A stretch of DNA of 57,842 nt from an uncultured Megasphaera sp. Lineage in GTDB: Bacteria; Bacillota; Negativicutes; Veillonellales; Megasphaeraceae. The stretch's first letter is position 1; the number at the start of each line of letters is the position of its first letter. The notes under the pieces were generated by a model, which worked only from the letters and a program-made list of their open reading frames with translations, was not told where the DNA came from and did not search any database. Both the position numbers and the translations under genes were made by a program. This document shows positions 26,225 to 34,711 of this stretch, one piece after another. The DNA is taken from assembly GCA_900554215.1 (NCBI GenBank), contig USGG01000005.1, positions 1-57,842 of the forward strand, in the 5' to 3' direction.

Positions 26225-27733
26225 ATGTCCGATGAAATGCAGAAAGAAAATCTTGTCATAGAAGAAGAAAAATTAAACGACCAAATGAAGGTGCGCCGCG
26301 AAAAGATGCAGAGCTTTATCGACGCCGGCGTCTATCCCTTCGGTCAAAAATTCGATTGGGACCACCATGCCCAGGAATTGAAGGACCAGGCAGAAGCCCT
26401 GGAAAAAGACGAAACGGTCGTCCGCATTGCCGGCCGCCTCATGGCGATCCGCCGTCACGGCAAGACGGCCTTCTGCGTCCTTCGTGATATCAGCGGCGAA
26501 ATCCAGCTGTATTTCCGCAAGGATATTTTGGGTGAAGAATCGTATACCTTGTTCAAGCTGCTCGATATCGGCGATATCGTCGGCGTCGAAGGGGTTGTTT
26601 TCACGACTCACACGGGCGAAACGACGGTTCGCGTTGAAAAATGGACGCTGTTGTCCAAGTCTCTCCGTCCGCTGCCGGAAAAATTCCACGGCCTGACGGA
26701 TAAGGAAACGCGCTATCGCCAGCGGTATTTGGACCTGATCGTCAACCCGGAAGTAAAAGACACGTTTATTAAAAGGTCCCAGATTATCAAGGGCATTCGT
26801 CAGTATTTGGACGAACGGGGCTTTTTGGAAGTAGAAACGCCGATGCTGCACACGATTGCCGGCGGCGCGGCTGCCCGTCCCTTCAAGACCCATCACAACG
26901 CCCTCGATATGGATATTTACCTGCGCATTGCGCCGGAACTGCACTTAAAGCGCCTGCTCGTCGGCGGTTTGGAACGGGTGTATGAAATGAACCGCTGCTT
27001 CCGCAACGAAGGCATCGACACGCGTCACAACCCGGAATTTACGACGGTAGAATTGTACCAGGCCTACGGCGATTTGGAAGACGTCATCAAGATTACGGAA
27101 GAAATGGTATCTCAGCTGGCCATGAAGCTGTACGGCACGATGAAGATTACCTATATCGACAAGGAAATTGACCTGACGCCGCCTTGGGACAGAATGACTA
27201 TGATTGAAGCCGTCAAAAAATATACCGGCGAAGATTTCACGGACGTCAAGACCGTAGAAGAAGCGCGGGCTATTGCCGACAAGCTGCATGTCGAATACGG
27301 CGAATACGACGGCATCGGCAAGATTATCAACGGCTGCTTTGAGGATTACGTAGAAGAAAACCTGATTCAGCCGACGATCATTACGAACCACCCGCTGGAA
27401 ATTTCGCCGCTGAGCAAGCAGGACCCGGACAACCCCTTGCTGACCTATCGCTTTGAAGGCTTTATTTACGGCCGCGAGCTGGCCAACGGCTTCGGCGAAT
27501 TGAATGATCCTATCGACCAGCGCAACCGCTTTGTCGAACAGATGAAGGAACGCGAACGGGGCGACGACGAAGCCCATCAGATGGATGAAGACTACTGCCG
27601 CGCTCTGGAATACGGTTTGCCGCCGACAGGCGGCTTAGGGATCGGTATCGACCGGTTGGTCATGTTCCTGACCAACAGCGCGTCGATTCGCGACGTATTG
27701 TTATTCCCGCTCAGCCGTCCGGAACAGAAATAA
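26225..27733 (+). CDS. lysS: lysyl-tRNA synthetase (class II)
   Basis: Charges tRNA-Lys. It has 502 residues: an OB-fold anticodon-binding domain (residues 60-150, with RLMAIRRHGKTAFCVLRD) and the class II core with motif 1 (GFLEVETPMLH), motif 2 (FRNEGIDTRHNPEFTTVE) and motif 3 (GLGIGIDRLVM). GGAGG stands 8 bases before the ATG. It is the last gene of the greA-lysS unit, and dusB-lysS proximity matches Bacillus. Confidence 0.98.
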   Translation: MSDEMQKENLVIEEEKLNDQMKVRREKMQSFIDAGVYPFGQKFDWDHHAQELKDQAEALEKDETVVRIAGRLMAIRRHGKTAFCVLRDISGEIQLYFRKDILGEESYTLFKLLDIGDIVGVEGVVFTTHTGETTVRVEKWTLLSKSLRPLPEKFHGLTDKETRYRQRYLDLIVNPEVKDTFIKRSQIIKGIRQYLDERGFLEVETPMLHTIAGGAAARPFKTHHNALDMDIYLRIAPELHLKRLLVGGLERVYEMNRCFRNEGIDTRHNPEFTTVELYQAYGDLEDVIKITEEMVSQLAMKLYGTMKITYIDKEIDLTPPWDRMTMIEAVKKYTGEDFTDVKTVEEARAIADKLHVEYGEYDGIGKIINGCFEDYVEENLIQPTIITNHPLEISPLSKQDPDNPLLTYRFEGFIYGRELANGFGELNDPIDQRNRFVEQMKERERGDDEAHQMDEDYCRALEYGLPPTGGLGIGIDRLVMFLTNSASIRDVLLFPLSRPEQK

Positions 27734-27738
27734 TTAGG

Positions 27739-27777
27739 AAACACCCTTTGAACCATCGTGTCGAAGGGTGTTTTTTG
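27739..27777 (+). terminator. Terminator after lysS
   Basis: AACACCCTT pairs with AAGGGTGTT around a 15-base loop, followed by TTTT. Confidence 0.88.
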
Positions 27778-27803
27778 CAAAAGCCCCATGAGGAGGAAAG
27801 ACG

Positions 27804-29009
27804 ATGAACGGAAAAAAGAACGTTATACTAGCTGTTTTTTGCCTGTTGTGCGCGTCCTGTCTGCCCGTCGGGGCCGCTTCTGCCGACGCCAGTCCTGCCC
27901 GCCCTGAGCCGGCTCTCCCGGCAGTCCAGAGCCGTACCGGCGTTGCGGAGCAGACCGCGGCGGCAGGGAAAGGCGAAGAGGCTGATAAAAAAGACAAGAA
28001 GAAACCGATTTCCAACGGCAAAGTATTGACCAAGGAGGAAATCGGGGCTATGGATATTGCCGTTCCCAACGTTCTGCATGCCGGTGATTTTCACGTCGGC
28101 GGCATACACTGCGGCGACAGCCTGCGCAAGGTTCGGAGCCTGTACGGCAGCCCGACGAAGTATGCCCGCAGCGCTCATTATACGACGATGCAGTATGACG
28201 GCAAGGATATTGCCATGCGGGTTCGCAGCCGCAACGACACGGCCGATATTCTGAAAGAAACGGGAGAAGAACGGGAAGGCGTCCGCGTCGGCGTCGAATC
28301 GGTATTTCTGACCAACGGGAAAGACGCCGTCTTCGGCCGGGGCCTGCGCCTGAAAATGCCTGCGGAGGTACTGGTCCGCCAGATGGGGATTCCCTCCAAT
28401 GTCCTGCGTGACGCTGACGCCAATATTTATTATTTTGTATATGAAAATCCTGCGAGGGACGGAGCCATGATTTTTGCCGTCGCCAATCGGAAAATCGAGC
28501 GGGTGGCCCTCATGCCGACTCGCCTGCCCTACAGCCGCGGCGAAGCCCTGCCGGCGCAGAATAAATGGTCGGAACGGGATTTTACGCTCATGGGATTCAG
28601 CCTGAATCAGCCCTTCCAGGCCAATAAATACAACATGTGGAACAACCTGGTCAAACGGGACAGCAACAATTTTTGGCTCTATGGCGATTACGGCGTCGAA
28701 GTAGACCGCCGGAACATGGTGCAGAAAGTCTTTTTGCTGACCAATAACGCCTATACGAGCCGCGGCGCGACATTAGGGTATCATATTTCGACGGTATTGT
28801 CCCTGTACGGTCGGCCCGACCGGGTCGAAGTTGGGCCGGAAGCGGAGAAATCCGTTGATGCCTACTATTATGACAGTCCCTTCCAAAAGGGCATTTCCCT
28901 GGTCTTCGTCGTCAACCATGCCAGCCGGTATGTAGAAGACGTGCTGCTGACCAGCGCGCCTATTCAGAATCTGCAGGAACCCATGGCCCGCTATGGACTG
29001 CAGTCCTGA
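27804..29009 (+). CDS. Exported protein with internal repeats, unknown function
   Basis: 401 residues. The N-terminus (KKNVILAVFCLLCASCLPVGAASA) is a signal peptide. A Cys in LLCASC could make it a lipoprotein, but ASA cleavage is as likely. Residues 28-75 are a low-complexity linker rich in Ala, Pro and Lys. The rest appears to hold three diverged copies of one unit: SLRKVRSLYGSPTKY...MQYDGKDIA, AEVLVRQMGIPSNV...YYFVYENP and STVLSLYGRPDRV...YYYDSP. Each copy has a helix ending in a G-x-P turn, then a strand pair and an FxVxN-like strand. The pattern recalls small SmpA/BamE-like envelope domains, but that is only a resemblance. GAGGA precedes the ATG. Confidence 0.8.
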   Translation: MNGKKNVILAVFCLLCASCLPVGAASADASPARPEPALPAVQSRTGVAEQTAAAGKGEEADKKDKKKPISNGKVLTKEEIGAMDIAVPNVLHAGDFHVGGIHCGDSLRKVRSLYGSPTKYARSAHYTTMQYDGKDIAMRVRSRNDTADILKETGEEREGVRVGVESVFLTNGKDAVFGRGLRLKMPAEVLVRQMGIPSNVLRDADANIYYFVYENPARDGAMIFAVANRKIERVALMPTRLPYSRGEALPAQNKWSERDFTLMGFSLNQPFQANKYNMWNNLVKRDSNNFWLYGDYGVEVDRRNMVQKVFLLTNNAYTSRGATLGYHISTVLSLYGRPDRVEVGPEAEKSVDAYYYDSPFQKGISLVFVVNHASRYVEDVLLTSAPIQNLQEPMARYGLQS

Positions 29010-29062
29010 CGGCGGCGCAGGACGATTCTTCAAGTATATACAAATAAAATAGCAAAAATGCT

Positions 29063-29091
29063 TTACTTATATGACTGACATCCAGTATAAT
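29063..29091 (+). promoter_or_regulatory. Promoter of the BrxF-like gene
   Basis: TTACTT (29063-29068), 17-base spacer, TATAAT (29086-29091), 37 bases before the start codon. Confidence 0.65.
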
Positions 29092-29127
29092 AAATATAAC
29101 TAATACTAGCAGATGAAGGTGATTTTC

Positions 29128-29592
29128 ATGGTTACAGATGCAGATGTTTTAAAACGGTGGAAGTACATTGCTCAGGAAGATGAAAAGCTGCTTATCCTTA
29201 TCGGCGGTCCCGGCTCCGGCAAGAGCAAGCTCATCCGTGAACTGACGTTCCAGGATGGCTGGAAGATTTGCGAAGCCCGCGAGCTCTTCGACGACGAATT
29301 CTTGGAAATTCCTCGGGCCGACCGTCCGGAAAAAGCTATTTCCCTCATTTCGACGGCGATTCACCGCCTTAACGCCCGCGTTGTCATGATTGATAACGTC
29401 GAATTCCTGTTTGCTCCGATTTTGAACCTCAATCCGGTTCAGATGCTGAAGGATTTGAGCAAGGAATGCTCGATTATCGTCAGCTGGCGCGGCAGCCTGG
29501 AAGGCAACACATTGTATTTCGAACACAACGGTGATCCCAAGTATGCTAAATTTACAATCGAAGATCCGAAACATGTAATGTCCCTCGACTGA
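29128..29592 (+). CDS. BrxF-like P-loop NTPase, orphan
   Basis: 154 residues from the ATG at 29128, which has GAAGGTGA at the right distance. The ATG at 29113 overlaps that region and is less likely. A P-loop, LIGGPGSGKSKLIREL, is at about residues 24-39, and a Walker-B-like VVMIDNVEFLFAP is at about residue 88. The following LNPVQMLKDLSKECSIIVSW, then a G-x-L-x-F/Y segment and a C-terminal DPKYAKF, match the pattern I know from BrxF, the small ATPase of type 3 BREX phage-defence systems. No other BREX gene (brxC, pglX, pglZ, brxA, helicase) is in the window. The gene has its own promoter and terminator and sits among housekeeping genes. A role outside phage defence is therefore possible. The family call rests on remembered motifs. 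Confidence 0.7.
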   Translation: MVTDADVLKRWKYIAQEDEKLLILIGGPGSGKSKLIRELTFQDGWKICEARELFDDEFLEIPRADRPEKAISLISTAIHRLNARVVMIDNVEFLFAPILNLNPVQMLKDLSKECSIIVSWRGSLEGNTLYFEHNGDPKYAKFTIEDPKHVMSLD

Positions 29593-29609
29593 TTTCCCCG
29601 TACGTGCGT

Positions 29610-29650
29610 AAAACGCCGCAGAGCCTGTTGATTCTGCGGCGTTTTATTTT
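29610..29650 (+). terminator. Terminator after the BrxF-like gene
   Basis: AAAACGCCGCAGA pairs with CTGCGGCGTTTT, followed by ATTTT. Confidence 0.88.
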
Positions 29651-29726
29651 GCTCTTTTTTTCTCTGGTACGGCATGGTATAATGACAAAAGTGTTTGTTT
29701 GATTTCAATAAAAGGAGCAGATAACG

Positions 29727-30557
29727 ATGGGTGACTATATGATTGCCGTCATCTTGGGGATCGTCGAAGGGGTAACGGAATACCTGCCTATTTCTTCGAC
29801 GGGCCACATGATTCTCGTCGGCGACTGGCTGGGATTTACGGGGCCGAGAGCCAGTGTATTTGAAGTATTTATTCAGCTCGGCGCTATTTTGTCGGTTCTG
29901 GTGATTTATAAAGAAAAGTTCATCCGCATGCTGCGGCAGTACCGCTGCTGGGATATGCTGCGCCCGCAGAATTGGCGGCGCAACGATACGGGGCTGACGC
30001 TGGCTCACGTGGGAGCGGGCATCGTGCCAGTCATGATTATCGGCTACTTCGCTCATGGAGCGATCAAAACGTATCTCTTTTCCGTTGGTACCGTCATTAT
30101 CGGCCTGGTCATCGGCGGCGTGTTCATGCTGCTGGCCGAACGGGCGAAGATACGCGTGCTGTGCGACGATGTGGAAAAGATGACGATCTTGCAGGCATTT
30201 TTAGTCGGCGCCTTTCAGATGTTTGCCTTGTGGCCCGGCTTTTCTCGTTCCGGCTCGACTATTGCCGGCGGCTTATTTCTGGGGCTGAGCCGGAAGGCTG
30301 CGGCAGATTTTTCCTTTATCATTGCTGTGCCGGTCATGATTATCGCCTGCTTTTACGATTTACTGAAGAGCTGGTCTGTGTTGGACAGCGGCGATTTGAT
30401 TATGATTGCCATCGGCTTCGTGACGGCCTTTATCGTAGCGTATATTTCCGTATTGTGGTTCCTGAAATTTCTCAATAAGTCAACCCTTACGTCCTTTGCC
30501 TGCTACCGGTTTTTAGTCGCCGTCGTGTCGTTCGTGTATTTCTTCATCCTGAAATAG
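29727..30557 (+). CDS. uppP: undecaprenyl-diphosphatase UppP/BacA
   Basis: Integral membrane enzyme that recycles undecaprenyl pyrophosphate to the monophosphate, the lipid carrier for peptidoglycan, and gives bacitracin resistance when abundant. It has 276 residues with about eight membrane segments. The active-site motifs EGVTEYLPISSTGHM (about residue 13) and PGFSRSGSTIAGGL (about residue 170) are intact. AAAGGAG precedes the ATG, and a TATAAT at 29678-29683 may be its -10. Confidence 0.96.
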   Translation: MGDYMIAVILGIVEGVTEYLPISSTGHMILVGDWLGFTGPRASVFEVFIQLGAILSVLVIYKEKFIRMLRQYRCWDMLRPQNWRRNDTGLTLAHVGAGIVPVMIIGYFAHGAIKTYLFSVGTVIIGLVIGGVFMLLAERAKIRVLCDDVEKMTILQAFLVGAFQMFALWPGFSRSGSTIAGGLFLGLSRKAAADFSFIIAVPVMIIACFYDLLKSWSVLDSGDLIMIAIGFVTAFIVAYISVLWFLKFLNKSTLTSFACYRFLVAVVSFVYFFILK

Positions 30558-30583
30558 AAAAAGCGCCGTGAGGCGCTTTTTTT
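30558..30583. terminator. Bidirectional terminator (uppP / paralogue B)
   Basis: AAAAGCGCC pairs with GGCGCTTTT around GTGA, flanked by A and T runs between convergent genes. Confidence 0.85.
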
Positions 30584-30587
30584 GCGG

Positions 30588-31055
30588 TTATGCCTGAGGT
30601 GATGAAAGGACGGCGAAGCTGCGGGACACATCGGTGATAAAGGGCTGCGGATCGGCTCCTTCCGGCAGGTCTCGCAGGATACCTTCTAATATGTTTGGGA
30701 AAAAGAGATTGACGCCCTGCATATATACGTAATAATAATACTGCAGTCCGTCGTCGCCTTTTAAAATGATCGGAGCCAGCTCGTCGTTTACGGTGAAGGC
30801 CAGCTCGTAAAAAGCGAGCAGCTCTTGCTTGAAGCGGTCTAAATGGAGCTCGTTCTTCCCGTAGTCTTCCAGAAGATGGGAGCCCATATCTGCCAGAGCC
30901 GTCGGAAGGCCCGCCGCTTTTTCCGGCATTTCCGCACCGTTGTCTTCCAGAACGTGATGGAGCGTATGAAGGGCGCCGACGAGGGATTCGCAGAAAAAAT
31001 TAAAGGTCAGCAAGCCGTCTGAACCGGTCAGGCCGGTAAATGTATACGTTGTCAT
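30588..31055 (-). CDS. Unknown protein, tandem paralogue B
   Basis: 155 residues, acidic, mostly helical by composition, with no signal peptide or membrane segment. I do not recognise a family. It clearly resembles the gene just upstream (31080-31589). Both open with YTF(T/S)G, then a TF.FF..SL stretch, a shared L..FK..(L/M)LAFY.LAF core near residues 80-95, and a YY..V(Y/F)(M/I)QG(V/L) segment near residue 115, and both end in a DLPE...FI...(R/Q)R(S/D)F-like tail. The start has AGGAGGAG upstream. The 24-base gap to the paralogue implies one operon from a duplication. Confidence 0.8.
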   Translation of the reverse strand: MTTYTFTGLTGSDGLLTFNFFCESLVGALHTLHHVLEDNGAEMPEKAAGLPTALADMGSHLLEDYGKNELHLDRFKQELLAFYELAFTVNDELAPIILKGDDGLQYYYYVYMQGVNLFFPNILEGILRDLPEGADPQPFITDVSRSFAVLSSPQA

Positions 31056-31079
31056 GATAGATATCTCCTCCTGGGCAGG

Positions 31080-31589
31080 TTAATTTAAACGACTTCCGCG
31101 GATGTCCAAAGGGGCGAGTCCGGAGAAGTCTCGTTGTATCTGCTCTATAAATTGCTGTAGTTTTTGACTTTCCGGCAGGTCCATGAGCAGGCTTTGCAGC
31201 ATGACCGGCAGGAAGTGCTTGAGACCTTGGATGAATACGTGGCCGTAATAGACGGCTTCGAGGGGAGCGTCGGACAAATCGTCTTCCAGGTCACTGCAAA
31301 GAGAAAAGGCCAGGCCGTAGAAGGCCAGCATTTTTTCTTTGAACAGGCCTAATTGCAGGCAGTTCGCATGATAATCGTCACGCAGGTCAGCGCTGATATC
31401 TTCCAGCATGTCGAACAGCTCATCCGCGTCGTCTTCGGGAACGTAGAGATGATTTTCCTCCATGACGTCCATGTAATCGGACAGAGTATCGGCCAGAGAT
31501 TTGCTGAAAAATTCGAAGGTCCACAAGGCTTCGGCGCCCAGCATCCCGCTGAATGTATATTTGTCTTTATGGTGTACTTCTTTTTTCAT
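31080..31589 (-). CDS. Unknown protein, tandem paralogue A
   Basis: 169 residues, acidic and helical, without known motifs, and the first gene of the pair. AAAGGAGG lies 7 bases before the ATG. It shares with paralogue B the YTFSG opening, the LGLFKEKMLAFYGLAF core (about residue 85) and the YYGHVFIQGLKHFLP segment (about residue 118). The conserved aromatic and acidic residues could form a helical bundle, perhaps to bind a ligand or partner. Nothing in the context gives a function. The neighbours are uppP on one side and a DUF805-feoAB unit, divergent, on the other. Confidence 0.8.
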   Translation of the reverse strand: MKKEVHHKDKYTFSGMLGAEALWTFEFFSKSLADTLSDYMDVMEENHLYVPEDDADELFDMLEDISADLRDDYHANCLQLGLFKEKMLAFYGLAFSLCSDLEDDLSDAPLEAVYYGHVFIQGLKHFLPVMLQSLLMDLPESQKLQQFIEQIQRDFSGLAPLDIRGSRLN

Positions 31590-31728
31590 GAAGCCCCTCC
31601 TTTTTCATTGTATCGGTGCAAGTGTATTATACCATAATTTGCAGAAAATGAATTGAGTCGAGGCCAAGAATATGATACCATTGGTACGTAGCAAAAAATG
31701 GAAAAAGCTCTTATCGGAGGGAATACCT

Positions 31729-32283
31729 ATGGCAAAACATAAAAAGATACAATTAAAGAAGCGCTCCGGCCCGGCGGCCCGCATTCACCGCGGCTTGTCC
31801 ATGCCTGTCGGCCCGGGCAGCGACAGCAGTACGCTGAGCTTCCGCAGTCTGGCGGAATTAAAAGCGAAGTATTTCGTCTTCACAGGCCGCCTGCCGCGCC
31901 GTTCTTTTATCATGAGGACGCTGGTCCTCATGTTTGCCCAGCTCATGTTTTCGGCTATTTTGTACAGCCGCTTTGCCGAAGCCGTGCTGATTAACCGCAT
32001 GGATTACGCCGCTGTGTTCGGCATTATCTTCGTGCTGCTTTCTATTCCGGTTATCTGGTCGCAGCTGTCCTTAGGAATGCGCCGCTGTCACGACATGAAT
32101 AAACAGGGAGCCTTGTTTATCATTCCCTTTGCCTGTTATTTAGCCAGCTACATCCTGCCGATTGCCGGCATGGATACGGCGGCGACGGCGGCCCAGTCGA
32201 TTATGGCCGTATCCTACTTGGGCTTTTTTACCGTAAAGGGAACGTCCGGCGACAACGCCTACGGACCGGAACGGGCTCGCTAG
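31729..32283 (+). CDS. DUF805-like membrane protein
   Basis: 184 residues from the ATG at 31729 (GGAGGG 8 bases upstream; the frame is open further back but without a ribosome site). A basic N-terminus of about 50 residues precedes a four-helix membrane domain. YFVFTGRLPRRSFIMR, then SLGMRRCHDMNKQGALFI and the end KGTSGDNAYGPER are typical of the DUF805 (YhaH-like) family. The function is unknown. It stands 12 bases before feoA and so is probably co-transcribed with the iron transporter. Confidence 0.85.
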   Translation: MAKHKKIQLKKRSGPAARIHRGLSMPVGPGSDSSTLSFRSLAELKAKYFVFTGRLPRRSFIMRTLVLMFAQLMFSAILYSRFAEAVLINRMDYAAVFGIIFVLLSIPVIWSQLSLGMRRCHDMNKQGALFIIPFACYLASYILPIAGMDTAATAAQSIMAVSYLGFFTVKGTSGDNAYGPERAR

Positions 32284-32295
32284 GAGGATGAGAAA

Positions 32296-32514
32296 ATGAC
32301 CTTGGATCATGGAATTGTAGGCGATACGTATATCGTGGAAGCCCTGCATCTGCCGCAGAACATGGAACGGCGTCTTCAGGCACTGGGGATGATTAAGGGA
32401 ACGAAGGTGTCAGTTCTCAACAATAAAAACGCCGGCACGATGATTATCCAGATGCGTAGTACGCGGCTGGCCCTCGGCAAGGGGATTTCATCACATATTG
32501 AAGTAAGGAGTTGA
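32296..32514 (+). CDS. feoA: ferrous iron transport protein FeoA
   Basis: A 72-residue SH3-like protein that works with FeoB in Fe(II) uptake. The fold's typical RRLQALGMIKGTKVSVL and LALGKGISSHIEV are present. It overlaps the ribosome site of feoB and is separated from it by five bases, so the two are translated together. Confidence 0.92.
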   Translation: MTLDHGIVGDTYIVEALHLPQNMERRLQALGMIKGTKVSVLNNKNAGTMIIQMRSTRLALGKGISSHIEVRS

Positions 32515-32519
32515 ATTGT

Positions 32520-34622
32520 ATGAAGGCGGAAACGCAAGAAAAAAAGGATCCGCTTCATACCGTGAGCAGTATGGAACAGAAACCGTCAGAAATGACCGTC
32601 GCTTTTATCGGCAATCCGAATTGCGGAAAGACGACGTTGTTTAACGCCTATACGGGAGCCAATTTGAAAGTGGCGAACTGGCCGGGCGTTACTGTAGAAA
32701 AAGTAGAGGGGGCCATCGATTCCCACGGCGTCCACATCCACCTGGTCGACTTGCCGGGAACGTACAGCCTGACGTCTTATACGATGGAAGAGCAGGTTTC
32801 CCGTAATTTTATTTTAAGCGACCAGGTCGACGTCATCGTCGACGTCGTAGACGCGTCGGCGCTGGAGCGGAATCTGTATTTGACGCTGCAGCTTTTGGAA
32901 TTGGGCAAGCCTGTCGTCGTTGCTCTGAACATGATGGATATCGTGGAAAAGCGGGGAATGGAAATCGACCTGCACCGCCTGCCGGAAATGCTGGGTGTGC
33001 CGGTCATCCCTGTGTCGGCCTTGAAGCGGCGGGGCCTGAGCGTGCTGCTGCATGCGGCGGTCCACCATCGCGGCCACGTGCGGCCGGACAGGCTGATTCA
33101 CAATCATTCCGATGAGACAAAGCACCGCCACAATCATCACGACGAGTTTGCCATGGTGTACAGCGACGCCCTGGAGGACAAAATCGACGCGGTGCGAAGC
33201 ATGCTGCATGAACGGTATCCTGATATTTACAATCATCGCTGGCATGCCTTGAAGCTGCTGGAAATGGACCCGGAAGTGACGAAGAAGTTCCCTGTTGACG
33301 ATCCGGCTCATGTCATGGACCGCAGCTATGAAACGGACATCATCAACGAAAAATATAATTTTATAGAAGAAATCATACAGGAAGTCGTCGTCAACCGGGC
33401 GGCCCGGGCGGCGGCGACGGACTATGCCGACAAGATACTGACGAGCAACTGGCTCAGTATTCCCGTGTTCCTCTGCATCATGGCCGTCGTCTTTTTCCTG
33501 ACCTTCTTTATCGGCGATATGCTGAAGGGGTATTTTGAAGAGGCGATAGACTTCTTGTCGCAGGGCGCAGGGGCTATTCTGGCCGCGGCCGGAGCGGGCG
33601 ATATGGTTGTCTCCCTGGTGTGTGACGGCATCATTGCCGGTGTCGGCGGCATCTTGACGTTTTTGCCGAATATTTGTATTTTGTTCTTTGCCCTGGCCCT
33701 GTTGGAAGACAGCGGCTACATGTCCCGCGTAGCCTATATTATGAACGATATTATGAATAAGATGGGATTGTCGGGGCGGGCCTTTATTCCGATGATACTG
33801 GGCTTTGGCTGCAGCGTGCCGGCTATTATGGCTTCAAGGGCTCTGGAAAATAAGGAGGACCGGTATCGGACGATGCTGGTTACGCCGTTCATGTCATGCA
33901 GTGCCAGACTGCCTATCTACATTTTATTTTCTGGCATGTTTTTTCCGAACCATGCCATGCTGGCGGCCTACTCCATGTACATCATCGGCATCGTCGTCGC
34001 CCTGGTATCGCTGCTGGCGATCAATGTGATGCGCAAAGACACGTCGGACAACGCGCTGCTCATCGAGCTGCCCGAATACAAGCGGCCCAGCAGCCGGACT
34101 GTAGCAATTTACGTATGGGAAAAGGTAAAAGATTACCTCAGCCGCGCCGGCACGATTATCTTCGCCGCGTCTATTATCATGTGGTTTATTTTGAACTTTG
34201 GCCCAAGCGGATACGGCGATATGGCCAACAGCTTCGGCGCTTTGATCGGCCGGGGCCTGACGCCCTTTTTCGCTCCGATCGGGCTGGGATATTGGCAGAT
34301 TACGGTGGCTCTCATCGCCGGAATTTCGGCGAAGGAAGTCGTCGTATCAAGCTTCGCTGTATTGTTTGACGGTCTGAATATCAACTCGACGGCCGCCCTG
34401 GCCGCCTTGGCGGCGACGCTGGGACAGAGCGGGTTTACGGCCCTCAACGGCTACTGCATGATGCTCTTTTCCCTGCTGTACGTTCCCTGCGCGGCCACGA
34501 TTGCCACGATACATGCGGAATCACAGAGCTGGAAATGGACGGCCTTTTCCGTAGTCTTTCAGATTTTTGTCGCCTGGATTATTACCTTCGCTGTATATCA
34601 GATCGGCAGCCTGGTTGGTTAG
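32520..34622 (+). CDS. feoB: ferrous iron transporter FeoB
   Basis: Fe(II) transporter of the inner membrane with a cytoplasmic G-protein domain. It has 700 residues. GTPase motifs: GNPNCGKTTLFN (G1, about residue 32), VDLPGTYSLTSY (G3) and NMMD (G4). The membrane part has two gate regions with the usual Cys and Gly-rich helices (ILGFGCSVPAIMASR). A histidine-rich stretch between the G domain and the first helix (about residues 194-209: eight His with acidic residues) is not universal in the family and could bind metal. The ATG at 32520 has AAGGAG upstream. FeoC is not seen. Confidence 0.96.
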   Translation: MKAETQEKKDPLHTVSSMEQKPSEMTVAFIGNPNCGKTTLFNAYTGANLKVANWPGVTVEKVEGAIDSHGVHIHLVDLPGTYSLTSYTMEEQVSRNFILSDQVDVIVDVVDASALERNLYLTLQLLELGKPVVVALNMMDIVEKRGMEIDLHRLPEMLGVPVIPVSALKRRGLSVLLHAAVHHRGHVRPDRLIHNHSDETKHRHNHHDEFAMVYSDALEDKIDAVRSMLHERYPDIYNHRWHALKLLEMDPEVTKKFPVDDPAHVMDRSYETDIINEKYNFIEEIIQEVVVNRAARAAATDYADKILTSNWLSIPVFLCIMAVVFFLTFFIGDMLKGYFEEAIDFLSQGAGAILAAAGAGDMVVSLVCDGIIAGVGGILTFLPNICILFFALALLEDSGYMSRVAYIMNDIMNKMGLSGRAFIPMILGFGCSVPAIMASRALENKEDRYRTMLVTPFMSCSARLPIYILFSGMFFPNHAMLAAYSMYIIGIVVALVSLLAINVMRKDTSDNALLIELPEYKRPSSRTVAIYVWEKVKDYLSRAGTIIFAASIIMWFILNFGPSGYGDMANSFGALIGRGLTPFFAPIGLGYWQITVALIAGISAKEVVVSSFAVLFDGLNINSTAALAALAATLGQSGFTALNGYCMMLFSLLYVPCAATIATIHAESQSWKWTAFSVVFQIFVAWIITFAVYQIGSLVG

Positions 34623-34648
34623 GTTTACCTTTTAACGGGCCTTACGGT

Positions 34649-34677
34649 TTTACAATTATGGCGAAACACTGTATAAT
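34649..34677 (+). promoter_or_regulatory. Promoter of ecfA1-ecfA2-ecfT-truA
   Basis: TTTACA (34649-34654), 17-base spacer, TATAAT (34672-34677), 34 bases before ecfA1. Confidence 0.75.
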
Positions 34678-34711
34678 ATTCGGGAATATATTTTTATTGA
34701 GGAGATAGGTC

